Position numbers and translations under genes: made by a program. Below are positions 10,703 to 17,587 of a stretch of 35,000 bases of DNA, piece by piece. The notes under the pieces are model-generated. The model searched no databases, was not told the origin of the DNA, and saw nothing but the letters and a program-made list of their open reading frames with translations. This DNA is from Methylomagnum ishizawai (GTDB taxonomy: Bacteria > Pseudomonadota > Gammaproteobacteria > Methylococcales > Methylococcaceae). How positions within the stretch are numbered: the stretch's first letter is position 1; every line of letters starts with the position of its first letter. Location: contig NZ_FXAM01000004.1 in assembly GCF_900155475.1 (NCBI RefSeq), forward strand, positions 1 to 35,000, read 5' to 3'.

Positions 10703-11797
10703 AAAATCGGGGTCCGTGGCGGACTTATCCACAGGTTTATCCACAGCCTGTTGTGACACATCGATAGCATTTTTATGACGCTTATTGGCGGTCTTCATCT
10801 CCCCCACGAACTCCATGGAGGCGCTGAGCGTGTAGACCACGTCCTCGATCCTGCCGCGGGCGCTGCGGATTTCGTTTTTCTTGACCAGCATCAACACCCC
10901 GCTGGCCTTCAACTCCGCGAAGGCCGCGTCCACCGCCGCCACCGCCTGCCGCTGCTGGCCGTAGCCGTCCAGCAGGGCGCTGTCGCGGCGGATGGTGCTG
11001 TAGCGCATCTCGAAGGACGTGGCGAGGCTGGCGAAGGTGAACTTGAGCGAGAGCTGTTTATGCAGCCAGCGGGCAAGCTGGGTGCGGTGGCCCATCATCT
11101 GGGCGTAGTTGAACTGCCTGTAGGTCACGGCGTCGATGGCCTCGGTGACCAAAGGATGGAACTGCACGATCCATTTCGACTGCGGATCGTCTTCCAGCTT
11201 GTCCCTGGACACCGCCGATATGCCGGGGAAATAGGCGCTGCGGGCGAAGAACTTGGGGGAGTCGCCGTCGGTGGCGCGGAGTTCGATGATGCTCCCGGAG
11301 AGGATGTTGAGGCTCAGCACGATCTCTTGGTAGGATCGGGCATGCCCCTGCTTCCTCAATTCCTCGCGCAGCGCGTACAGGGTGAACACCACCCCGCTGC
11401 GCTGGTTCTTCCGGTCGAAGAAGGCGTTGCGCTGCTCGGCGGCGATCTTGCGCAGGGCGTCCTCGACCAGTTCCTCGTTGGCGCTGGGGTAGTAGTCGGT
11501 CTCGGTGCGGGTCTTGTCGTCGAGGATGCGGGCGGCCTGGATGCGGGCTTCCAGCGTGCGCCCCCGGTATTGGAAAACGACCTGCCTGATCCCCAGGAAG
11601 CCCTTTTCCTTGCGTATCTTGGCCATCTGCTGCCGGGAGATGGCGTAGCGCGGCACGCTGTCCCACAGGTCGAAGGTGTTGGAAAGCCGGTCGCGCTCGG
11701 CCGGGCCGTTGCAGAGGAAGGCGCGGAACAGGTCGATCTGCCCGCCCTCGAAGTCGGTGTCGGCCGGTGGCACCAGGGGCGCGGGCTGGGCGCTCAT
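10697..11797 (-). CDS. Iteron-type plasmid replication initiator, family not named
   Basis: The 366-residue protein carries features of plasmid initiators: NTFDLWDSVPRYAISRQQMAKIRKEKG near the N-terminus, YYPSANEELVEDALRKIA, a predicted winged helix around FTLYALREELRKQG...SYQEIVLSLNILSGSIIEL, and a second around QLARWLHKQLSLKFTFA...YSTIRRDSAL...AVAAVDAAFAELKASGVLML. I do not match it confidently to Rep_3, TrfA or RepL. Its function rests on the adjoining iterons and DnaA boxes, which overlap its 3' end. ATG at 11797 overlaps the stop of the upstream 90-aa gene (ATGA). It probably binds the 22-bp iterons and recruits the host helicase. Confidence 0.75.
   Translation of the reverse strand: MSAQPAPLVPPADTDFEGGQIDLFRAFLCNGPAERDRLSNTFDLWDSVPRYAISRQQMAKIRKEKGFLGIRQVVFQYRGRTLEARIQAARILDDKTRTETDYYPSANEELVEDALRKIAAEQRNAFFDRKNQRSGVVFTLYALREELRKQGHARSYQEIVLSLNILSGSIIELRATDGDSPKFFARSAYFPGISAVSRDKLEDDPQSKWIVQFHPLVTEAIDAVTYRQFNYAQMMGHRTQLARWLHKQLSLKFTFASLATSFEMRYSTIRRDSALLDGYGQQRQAVAAVDAAFAELKASGVLMLVKKNEIRSARGRIEDVVYTLSASMEFVGEMKTANKRHKNAIDVSQQAVDKPVDKSATDPDFR
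10725..10745 (+). other. Two DnaA boxes inside the 3' end of rep
   Basis: TTATCCACA occurs at 10725-10733 and 10737-10745, 12 bp apart. On the minus strand these bases are codons for VDKPVDK near the end of the replication protein, so the boxes are embedded in coding sequence. Confidence 0.8.
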
Positions 11798-12066
11798 GGG
11801 ATGGATTGCCCGACCGTGGCCGGCCTCCGCGCCGCCAGCGGCCCGCCGTACCCGCTCCCGAACTTCACCCGCACCGAATCCTCCACCACCTCGAAATCCG
11901 CCAGGAACCCCGCGTCCTTCAACGCCGTGTGGGCCTTGATCAGCGCGTCGCGGTTGCGCTTGCCGTTCTTGGCCTCCAGGCCGATCAGGCCGGCCAGGAT
12001 GTCGAGCTGGTGCGGACCGGGCGCGGCATGGGTCGAGTAATAGGCGTGCAGGGCGCGGGTGGTCAT
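11794..12066 (-). CDS. Stand-alone TrfA-like C-terminal winged-helix protein
   Basis: Residues 5-70 (ALHAYYSTHAAPGPHQLDIL... then HTALKDAGFLADFEVVEDSVRVKF) align with the C-terminal winged helix of the two TrfA-like initiators in this window: WLHGYFASHREPFPVKLETI...LEALRTVGFLVSWRVEKDLVYV and WLHLWISSHAEQYPHKVETI...LDLLKDAGVITSWAIDAADLVHI. The rest of TrfA is absent. GTGAGG about eight bases before the ATG and the ATGA overlap with the rep gene downstream indicate a real, coupled gene. It may be an accessory DNA-binding subunit or copy-control factor of replicon 2, or a relic kept as a leader cistron. Confidence 0.6.
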   Translation of the reverse strand: MTTRALHAYYSTHAAPGPHQLDILAGLIGLEAKNGKRNRDALIKAHTALKDAGFLADFEVVEDSVRVKFGSGYGGPLAARRPATVGQSIP

Positions 12067-12182
12067 GGTTGGGCCTCACTGGGTGGTGTTCGTCGCACGC
12101 TCGCGCCCTAGGGAGGCGTCTTTTTCAATCGGTCGTGCGCGTTGCCGATGTTTTGCACATGTTATTGCACGACTTAAATTCA

Positions 12183-12206
12183 TTGTCAATAGATTGTCAT
12201 GGACAA
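12183..12206. promoter_or_regulatory. TTGTC repeats between rep operon and MerR-like gene
   Basis: TTGTC occurs at 12183 and 12194, and the second forms a palindrome TTGTC-ATG-GACAA (12194-12206). It lies in the only A+T-rich part of the divergent intergenic region 12067-12330, so it is a likely operator or promoter for either or both operons. Confidence 0.4.
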
Positions 12207-12330
12207 AATATTTGCGTAGCATGTCCAAGCGAACCCGAATCCGGGCCTTCCGGTTAGACAGGGAAGTCCGCTGGCGTTCCAAACGCCGCCTCCCCCGAGC
12301 CACCTCCGCCACCCGCCAGGGGAACCGACC

Positions 12331-13350
12331 ATGACCCAAACCACCGACGAACCCATTTTCAGCATCGGCACCGTGTCGCGGCTGACCGGCATCCCGGCGG
12401 ACACCCTCCGCGCCTGGGAGCGCCGCTACAACGCCATCACCCCGCGCCGCTGCCCCGACAACAACCGCCGCGGCTACACCCGCGCCGACCTCACCCGCCT
12501 GGGACTCATCAAGCAATTGGTGGACCAGGGCCACGCGGTCAGTTCGGTGGTGTACCTGCCGGAGGAAGCCCTGCGCGAGCGGATGAAGGTCCACGCCGAG
12601 GTGCTGGCCGAAACCCCGGAGCCGCGCCCGGAACCCGAAGGTCCGGCGCGGGTGCTGGTGTACGGCGAGGGGCTGCCGTTCCTGGTCGAGGGCTGGCGCG
12701 ACGAACTGCCGGGGCTGGACATCGTGGGGGCGTATACCTGCCACGCCGATTTCGAGCGGGCGGCGCTGGTGTTGCAGCCCGAGGTCTTGCTGCTGGAACT
12801 GCCCGCGCTGCAACCGGCGGCGGCGGAACGGGCGCGGGAATTGGCGTTCCGGGCCTCGGCGCGGCGCGCGGTGGTCGTGTACGGCTTCGCGGCTTCGAGC
12901 CTGCTCGAACAGTTGAACCGCCAGGGCGTGGTGACGCTGCGCGCCCCGGCCACCCCCGCCGCCCTCGAAGAAGCCTGCCAATTGCCGCGCCCCGACCGGC
13001 CCGCCGCCGCCAACGAGCCGGGCCTGTGGGCCGAGGCGGTGCCGCCGCGCCGCTTCGATGGCGAAACCCTGGCCGCCGTGGCCCAATCCGCGACCCGGTT
13101 GCGCTGCGAGTGCCCACAGCATTTGACCGATTTATTGTTCCGGCTTGGTGCGTTCGAGCTGTATAGCGGCGAATGCGAGACCCAGGATATCCAGGACGCC
13201 GAGTTGCACGCCTGTTTGCGGCGGGCGGCGGGGCGGGCGCGGGGCTTGTTGGAGGAAGCCTTGGACCGGCTGCTCAGGGCGGAGGGCTGGACCGGCCGGG
13301 ATGAAGGGGAGTCCGGGCGGCTGCGGGTGGTGGCGGGGCGGGGGGAATAA
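12331..13350 (+). CDS. MerR-family regulator with CarH/LitR-like layout
   Basis: The 339-residue protein opens with a MerR winged helix (about 10-78: FSIGTVSRLTGIPADTLRAWERRYNAITPRR, GYTRADLTRLGLIKQLVDQGHAVSSV). A Rossmann-like domain follows (about 107-215: ARVLVYGEGLPFLVEGW, EVLLLELPAL, RAVVVYGFA). This is the arrangement of the CarH/LitR photoreceptor regulators, but I see no cobalamin-binding ExxxH-type motif, so the sensory domain may not bind B12. AGGGGAA precedes the ATG. It is divergent from the replicon 2 operon and ends at a strong terminator. It may control that operon; no target is shown by the sequence. Confidence 0.75.
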   Translation: MTQTTDEPIFSIGTVSRLTGIPADTLRAWERRYNAITPRRCPDNNRRGYTRADLTRLGLIKQLVDQGHAVSSVVYLPEEALRERMKVHAEVLAETPEPRPEPEGPARVLVYGEGLPFLVEGWRDELPGLDIVGAYTCHADFERAALVLQPEVLLLELPALQPAAAERARELAFRASARRAVVVYGFAASSLLEQLNRQGVVTLRAPATPAALEEACQLPRPDRPAAANEPGLWAEAVPPRRFDGETLAAVAQSATRLRCECPQHLTDLLFRLGAFELYSGECETQDIQDAELHACLRRAAGRARGLLEEALDRLLRAEGWTGRDEGESGRLRVVAGRGE

Positions 13351-13381
13351 GGTTTCCCTGGGACACATAGGACGAAATAGC

Positions 13382-13407
13382 AAAGGCCGCTGGATGCGGC
13401 CTTTTTT
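13382..13407 (+). terminator. Terminator of the MerR-like gene
   Basis: AAAGGCCGC-TGGAT-GCGGCC followed by six T residues, 31 bases after the stop codon. It is a variant of the hairpin repeated through the window. Confidence 0.8.
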
Positions 13408-13472
13408 ATGTATTGGGAAATGGTGCGATGGTGGAGCGGGGTGTAAGATTAGGCGGCCTGGGCGGCGGGGAG

Positions 13473-13500
13473 ATTTGTCATAACGCCCGTTATGCGACAT
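13473..13500 (-). other. 28-bp dif/pdif-like Xer recombination site
   Basis: On the plus strand this reads ATTTGTCATAA, a 6-bp centre CGCCCG, then TTATGCGACAT. On the minus strand the first arm ATGTCGCATAA keeps CGCATAA of the XerC half-site and the second arm TTATGACAAAT matches 9 of 11 bases of the dif XerD half-site TTATGTTAAAT. The 11-6-11 geometry is that of dif and plasmid pdif sites. It lies between a GC-rich and an AT-rich gene block, at a composition break. Confidence 0.7.
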
Positions 13501-13539
13501 ATAAAGTCAGCATATGATTATTATTTTTGAACATATTCA

Positions 13540-14340
13540 ATGACAAAAATATCGTTTCTTCACTCTGGATTACCAAAAGATTGTACATTTCCAATCATCT
13601 CAACCTTGGAATCTGCAGAAAATTATCCTTTTAGACATGGGACTGGTTTCTTTGCAAAAAGAGGACGTGATATATATTTTATTACAGCCAGACATTGTTT
13701 AATAAAACACACAAATGAAAATATAGATAAACTAGCCTCCAGACTAGCTATCCCATATATTCCGCATGGCTATAAGCATGAAAAATCAGATTATATACAA
13801 TTCTCTGACATATATTCACCAAAACAGAAGCAAAATAATTCACAAGAAGAATATATTGATTTTGTTGTATTGAAAATTTCTAACCCATCAAAGTCAAAGC
13901 ACTTAAAAACCCTTCTTTCACGTTCTGTAAAAATACCTCCTACTGGGGATTGGCTAGATAGCTTTATTTCAATTGGTCAAGAAAAATTTGGTGTTTTAGA
14001 TGGTAAAAGTATAAAACTTTTATGCATTGGCTATCCATATGATGGAACTATTACAAATATAACTATTGACGATAATGAGAGGGCGAACATACTTTTACAG
14101 CCAGCAACATTTATTGGGTATCTTGAGGAAGGTATAGACTGGAATCTGCTATCCCTAAGCAAAATAACATGGGAGTGTGAGCTTAATGGATTTAGTGGCT
14201 CTCCTGTATTTATTTCATTTAAGAACGAAAACGGAAGACAATTCGCACTTTCTGGAATGTTAGTGATGGGAACAAATTCAAAAGTTCACTTTATAAAAGT
14301 AAGTGTAATTTCCAGATTTTTTCAAGAGTTATATAGTTAA
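13540..14340 (+). CDS. Trypsin-like serine peptidase, AT-rich
   Basis: The 266-residue protein shows the chymotrypsin-fold triad: His52 in FITARHC, Asp107 in YIDFVVLKI and Ser219 in NGFSGSPVF. The entry strand HGTGFFAKRGRDIYFIT is typical. It has no signal peptide or membrane segment, so it is probably cytoplasmic. Base composition is about 35% GC by eye, against roughly 65-70% around it, and codons are AT-biased; this is a recent import. There is no clear ribosome site before the ATG. Stand-alone proteases of this kind occur in bacterial defence loci, but no partner gene is adjacent, so that role is only a possibility. Confidence 0.8.
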   Translation: MTKISFLHSGLPKDCTFPIISTLESAENYPFRHGTGFFAKRGRDIYFITARHCLIKHTNENIDKLASRLAIPYIPHGYKHEKSDYIQFSDIYSPKQKQNNSQEEYIDFVVLKISNPSKSKHLKTLLSRSVKIPPTGDWLDSFISIGQEKFGVLDGKSIKLLCIGYPYDGTITNITIDDNERANILLQPATFIGYLEEGIDWNLLSLSKITWECELNGFSGSPVFISFKNENGRQFALSGMLVMGTNSKVHFIKVSVISRFFQELYS

Positions 14341-14749
14341 ATGCTTTACAGACAAAGCTGTCTGTGCCAAAAATCAAGAATTTCGACACACCCCGGCAAG
14401 CCCGATAAATCAAAGGCTTGCCCGTGCCATAAATCGAGGCCAAAACACAGGGCCGCTTGCCCGGCACTTGGGCACGGCTTCCCCGTTTCCGGCAGCGCCA
14501 CCCGGTTGCAATCCACGCCACGGCCAAGCAGAATCCCGCCCCGGTGCTAGAAACACCTCGAAAAAACCAGCGGTTTGAATCGCTCCGCCGATGCGATGGC
14601 CTGCGCCTGCCGGATTTCCGATGGGCGGGAGTGTGACGGATACAAGACCTGTGAAGGGAAGAAGTCCGCCCGATCCTGGTTTTTGGGTTTCTAGCTCCCG
14701 CCCACCCCGCTAGAAACGGGGTTCCGAAATCCAAACCAGGAGCAATCCC
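14341..14749. other. Non-coding stretch with GCTAGAAAC repeats before the KilA-N gene
   Basis: No credible gene is seen. The element GCTAGAAAC occurs at 14546-14554 and 14709-14717, and its complement GTTTCTAGC at 14687-14695. The last two form a hairpin or operator with a 13-bp centre, 33 bases before the KilA-N start. The arrangement suggests a repressor site or a leader hairpin. Confidence 0.45.
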
Positions 14750-15370
14750 ATGACCCACCCCGCCCAAAATGCGCCCACGGCGCTGACCATCTCCGAAATT
14801 TCCATCCGCCAAGATGAGCAAGGCCGCTATTGCCTAAACGACCTCCACCGCGCTTCGGGAGGGGAAAACCGCCATCGGCCCTCTTTGTGGCTGAAGAACC
14901 GGCAAACGGTTGAATTGATGAAGGAACTGAAAAAAGCAGGAATTCCTGCTTTTTCCTCCAGGCAAAAAATCGGCTCTTTCGTCCACCAAGACTTGGTTTA
15001 CGACTACGCCATGTGGATATCGCCCGCCTTCAAGGTGAAGGTCATCCGCGCCTATGACGCGATAGCGACCCAGGCCCGCCCCAACCCGGCCCCCGAAGCC
15101 CTGCCCACGCCCGTCCAAGCCGCCATCAACCGCCGGGCCTTCATCGTCATCGCCGAGGCCCACCGCCAGATCAACCTCACCCTGACCGAGAGCGCCCGCC
15201 GCCATCTCGCCGAGGGCCACACCGCCGCCGAAACCGCCGACCTGGTCGAACATGGCCCGCTGCGCCAGATACGCCTGGTCCACTGCGACGAACTCCGGCC
15301 CCTCGCCGCCCTGCTGTCCGAACTGTCGGGGGCCGTCGCCGCCCTGATCGAAGGCCAGCCCGCGCCGTAG
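14750..15370 (+). CDS. KilA-N domain protein
   Basis: Residues about 13-110 form a KilA-N DNA-binding domain as found in phage antirepressors (GRYCLNDLHRASGG, RPSLWLKNRQTVELMKEL, TYPE-like VHQDLVYDYAMWISPAFKVKVIRAYDAI). The C-terminal half is helical and not recognised. AGGAG lies seven bases before the ATG. The 206-residue product is probably prophage- or plasmid-derived and may regulate nearby genes. Direct/inverted GCTAGAAAC elements upstream could be its own target. Confidence 0.82.
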   Translation: MTHPAQNAPTALTISEISIRQDEQGRYCLNDLHRASGGENRHRPSLWLKNRQTVELMKELKKAGIPAFSSRQKIGSFVHQDLVYDYAMWISPAFKVKVIRAYDAIATQARPNPAPEALPTPVQAAINRRAFIVIAEAHRQINLTLTESARRHLAEGHTAAETADLVEHGPLRQIRLVHCDELRPLAALLSELSGAVAALIEGQPAP

Positions 15371-15403
15371 GGCCGCAGGCGTTGGCGGGGGCGGGCCTTA
15401 CGA

Positions 15404-15832
15404 TCAGGCGTCTATCGCCTCGATCCGCGGGATATGCCGCCCGCCCTCGAACGGCGTTGCCAGGAAGGTCTGGACGATCTCCTTGGCGGTCCCGATATCC
15501 ACGATTCTCTGGCCGATGGCGATGCAATTGGCGTCGTTGTGCGAGCGGGTCAGGAACGCGGTTTCCTGGTTGAAGGCGTAGCCGCAGCGGCAGCCCCGCA
15601 CCCGGTTGGCGACGATGGCCTCGCCGTTGCCGCTGCCGCCGAGGACGATGCCGCGCTCCACCTCGCCTTTCACCACCGCCTCCGCGCAGGGCCGTATCCA
15701 CTGGGGATAGTCCGTGCGTGCCTCGTCGAAGCAACCGTAATCCACGACCTCGTGGCCGAGCGTGGCGAGCCAGGCGCGGAGCGCCTCCTTATGGGCGAAG
15801 CCCGCGTGGTCCGAAGCGATGCCGATCTTCAT
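15404..15832 (-). CDS. rpiB: Ribose-5-phosphate isomerase B, actinobacterial-type active site
   Basis: The 142-residue protein is a full-length RpiB/LacAB-family sugar isomerase that interconverts ribose-5-phosphate and ribulose-5-phosphate in the pentose phosphate pathway. It has SDHAG (residues 7-11), GIVLGGSGNGEAIVANR (61-77) and RSHNDAN (96-102). The catalytic cysteine of the E. coli enzyme is replaced by Gly65, while Glu71 of GSGNGE occupies the place of the catalytic glutamate of the Mycobacterium enzyme. GAGGGA lies before the ATG. It runs convergent to the KilA-N gene and divergent from parA. An isomerase of this subtype in a plasmid-like region suggests transfer, or use of another phosphosugar. 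Confidence 0.9.
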   Translation of the reverse strand: MKIGIASDHAGFAHKEALRAWLATLGHEVVDYGCFDEARTDYPQWIRPCAEAVVKGEVERGIVLGGSGNGEAIVANRVRGCRCGYAFNQETAFLTRSHNDANCIAIGQRIVDIGTAKEIVQTFLATPFEGGRHIPRIEAIDA

Positions 15833-15932
15833 GGGGATTCCCTCAGGTGATGGGGCCGGGGCGGCCCAGGAGCCGCGAGTGTAGCGCTTCCATCCCGCCG
15901 CCGCCGAGGGCCGGGAGGCGGATGAAATCGCA

Positions 15933-15997
15933 TGGAATAATATCATTCCATATGGAAGTATACTGTTGATACGATATGATATAGAATCGTGCGATTC
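15933..15997. promoter_or_regulatory. Palindromes upstream of parA, candidate par operator/centromere
   Basis: TGGAAT-AATATC-ATTCCA (15933-15950) and GAATCG-TG-CGATTC (15984-15997) flank further TATGGAAGTATAC and CGATATGAT motifs; the latter recurs at about 16012. The dense symmetry directly before parA suggests operator and centromere sites for the small partner protein. Confidence 0.5.
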
Positions 15998-16015
15998 CAT
16001 CCCACATCAACCGAT

Positions 16016-16657
16016 ATGATCATCCTGATAGGCGGCGAAAAGGGCGGCACCGGCAAAACCACGCTCGCCACCACCCTGGCCGCGCTGCGGGCCTTGGCCG
16101 GGCGCGACGTGCTGCTGATCGACACCGACATCCAGGGCAGCGCCAGCGATTGGGCGCAGCAACGCGGCGACAGCGGCGCGCGGCGCGTCGCCTGCGTGCA
16201 GAAGTTCGGCAAGGGCTTGCAAGCCGAGGTGCTGGACCTGGCCGGGCGCTACCAGGATATCGTCATCGATGCCGGGGGCCGCGACTCGGTGGAACTCCGC
16301 GCCGCCCTGGTGGTGGCCGGGCGGGCCTATATCCCGGTCCAGCCCTCGCAGTTCGACCTCTGGACCCTGGACCGCATGGACGGCTTGGTGGGCGCGGCCC
16401 AGGGCTTCAACCCCGGCTTGGAAGCGCGGATGGTCCTCTGCCGCGCCTCCACCCATCCCTCGGTCGGCGACCGCCGCGACGCCACCGCGCTCATGGCCGA
16501 CTTCCCCCATCTGGCCCTGTCCCCCGCCGCCATCCACGACCGCGCCGCCTACCGCAAGGCGGCGCGGGAAGGACTGTGTGTGGAGGAACTGCGGCCCAAG
16601 GACGCCAAGGCCGCCGAGGAAACCCTAGCGCTCTACCAGGAGGCATTCCGTGAGTAA
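16016..16657 (+). CDS. parA: ParA-family partition ATPase
   Basis: The 213-residue protein is a small ParA (type Ib) ATPase. It has the deviant Walker A GEKGGTGKTTLA (7-18), Walker A' region VLLIDTDIQGSASDW and Walker B DIVIDAGGRD. It lacks an N-terminal DNA-binding extension, as expected when the partner protein does the regulation. ATG at 16016 was preferred to a GTG nine codons upstream. The partner gene starts eight bases before its stop. With the iterons and trfA downstream it makes a compact replicon. Confidence 0.88.
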   Translation: MIILIGGEKGGTGKTTLATTLAALRALAGRDVLLIDTDIQGSASDWAQQRGDSGARRVACVQKFGKGLQAEVLDLAGRYQDIVIDAGGRDSVELRAALVVAGRAYIPVQPSQFDLWTLDRMDGLVGAAQGFNPGLEARMVLCRASTHPSVGDRRDATALMADFPHLALSPAAIHDRAAYRKAAREGLCVEELRPKDAKAAEETLALYQEAFRE

Positions 16658-17123
16658 GTTCACCCGCAAACCCAGGCCCGCCCCGGCGGTCGAGGATTTC
16701 ATCGCCGGGGCCGGGCAAGGCCCGGACCGGGCGGACGGTCCCGAACCACCCAAGACCGTCGCGGGCGACGCCACACCGGACCATCCGGTATTCGGGCAAA
16801 TCTTCGCCGCGCTCTCCCAAATATCCGACGCCATTGGGAAGACCCCCAACACCGACAGGCCGACCACCATGGACAACACCGCCCCATCCGCCCCCCCAGC
16901 CTCCGACGCCTTGGCGGCGGATACGGCGGGATACCCCTGGCAACACCCCAAGGTGCGGGATGACGTGCAGAAGGTCTACAACCTGAGGTTGCCGGAGCCT
17001 TATCTGCTCAAGCTGAAATTCATCGCCGGCAACACGCCGGGTTCGATGCAGCGCTTCTGCCTGGACGCCCTGCTGCCCGCCATCGACGCCGAGATCGAGC
17101 GGCTGACCGGGAAGCCGGGCTAG
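16650..17123 (+). CDS. ParA partner, putative ribbon-helix-helix centromere-binding protein
   Basis: The 157-residue protein starts with GTG preceded by a strong AGGAGG and overlaps parA by eight bases. The first 100 residues are rich in Pro, Ala and Asp and look disordered. The C-terminal 50 (VYNLRLPEPYLLKLKFIAGNTPGSMQRFCLDALLPAIDAEIERL) have the strand-helix-helix pattern of RHH proteins such as ParG-type partners. Disordered tails that stimulate ParA are usual in such partners. The function is inferred mainly from its position. Confidence 0.65.
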   Translation: MSKFTRKPRPAPAVEDFIAGAGQGPDRADGPEPPKTVAGDATPDHPVFGQIFAALSQISDAIGKTPNTDRPTTMDNTAPSAPPASDALAADTAGYPWQHPKVRDDVQKVYNLRLPEPYLLKLKFIAGNTPGSMQRFCLDALLPAIDAEIERLTGKPG

Positions 17124-17144
17124 GCCCGGACCGGGCCGGAAAAG

Positions 17145-17347
17145 TTATCCACAGTTCGGGTTTAGAGTGGGGAAAACTCGGGTTTAGAGTGGGGAAAGTT
17201 ATCCACAGTTCGGGTTTAGAGTGGGGAAAACTCGGGTTTAGAGTGGGAAAAGTTATCCACAGTTCGGGTTTAGAGTGGGGAAAGTTCGGGTTTAGAGTGG
17301 GGAAAGTTCGGGTTTAGAGTGGGAGGAAGTTCGGGTTTAGAGTGGGG
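17145..17347 (+). repeat. Composite origin of replicon 3: 8 iterons with 3 interleaved DnaA boxes
   Basis: Copies of TCGGGTTTAGAGTGGG start at 17156, 17178, 17210, 17232, 17264, 17286, 17308 and 17331. DnaA boxes TTATCCACA lie at 17145, 17199 and 17253. The spacing is 22 bp between adjacent iterons and 32 bp where a DnaA box is inserted, so both fit whole helical turns. Pairs of iterons alternate with DnaA boxes in the first half. Confidence 0.93.
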
Positions 17348-17425
17348 AAAACGGATCGCGAAAAATCGCTGGAAGCCGCGCCACATAAGGCCAGCGGCGA
17401 TTTCGGCGGCAATGCGCTAACCGTA

Positions 17426-17458
17426 TTTCTTTAACCTTTTTTTAACCGCCTTTTAACC
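17426..17458. other. A+T-rich repeats, candidate DNA unwinding element of replicon 3
   Basis: Three tandem T-rich repeats of the form CTTTAACC, TTTTTTTAACC and CTTTTAACC follow the iterons at about 80 bp. Such 13-mer-like repeats next to iterons are where initiators melt the origin. Confidence 0.55.
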
Positions 17459-17587
17459 GCGCGCCGTAGCGAAAATAGCGATTTAACCCCGAAACCCCGG
17501 CCTGGGCCATGCCGCGGACCGCCCGCGCCCTGGATTGCCCCAGGGGCCGGGAACGCCCCCAACCCCGCCCGGAAACCGGATTCAGGC

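Noticed and set aside
14291-14821. 176-codon minus-strand frame between protease and KilA-N genes
   Set aside because: Composition is Arg/Cys/Ser-rich with no family resemblance; it overlaps the ends of two real genes.
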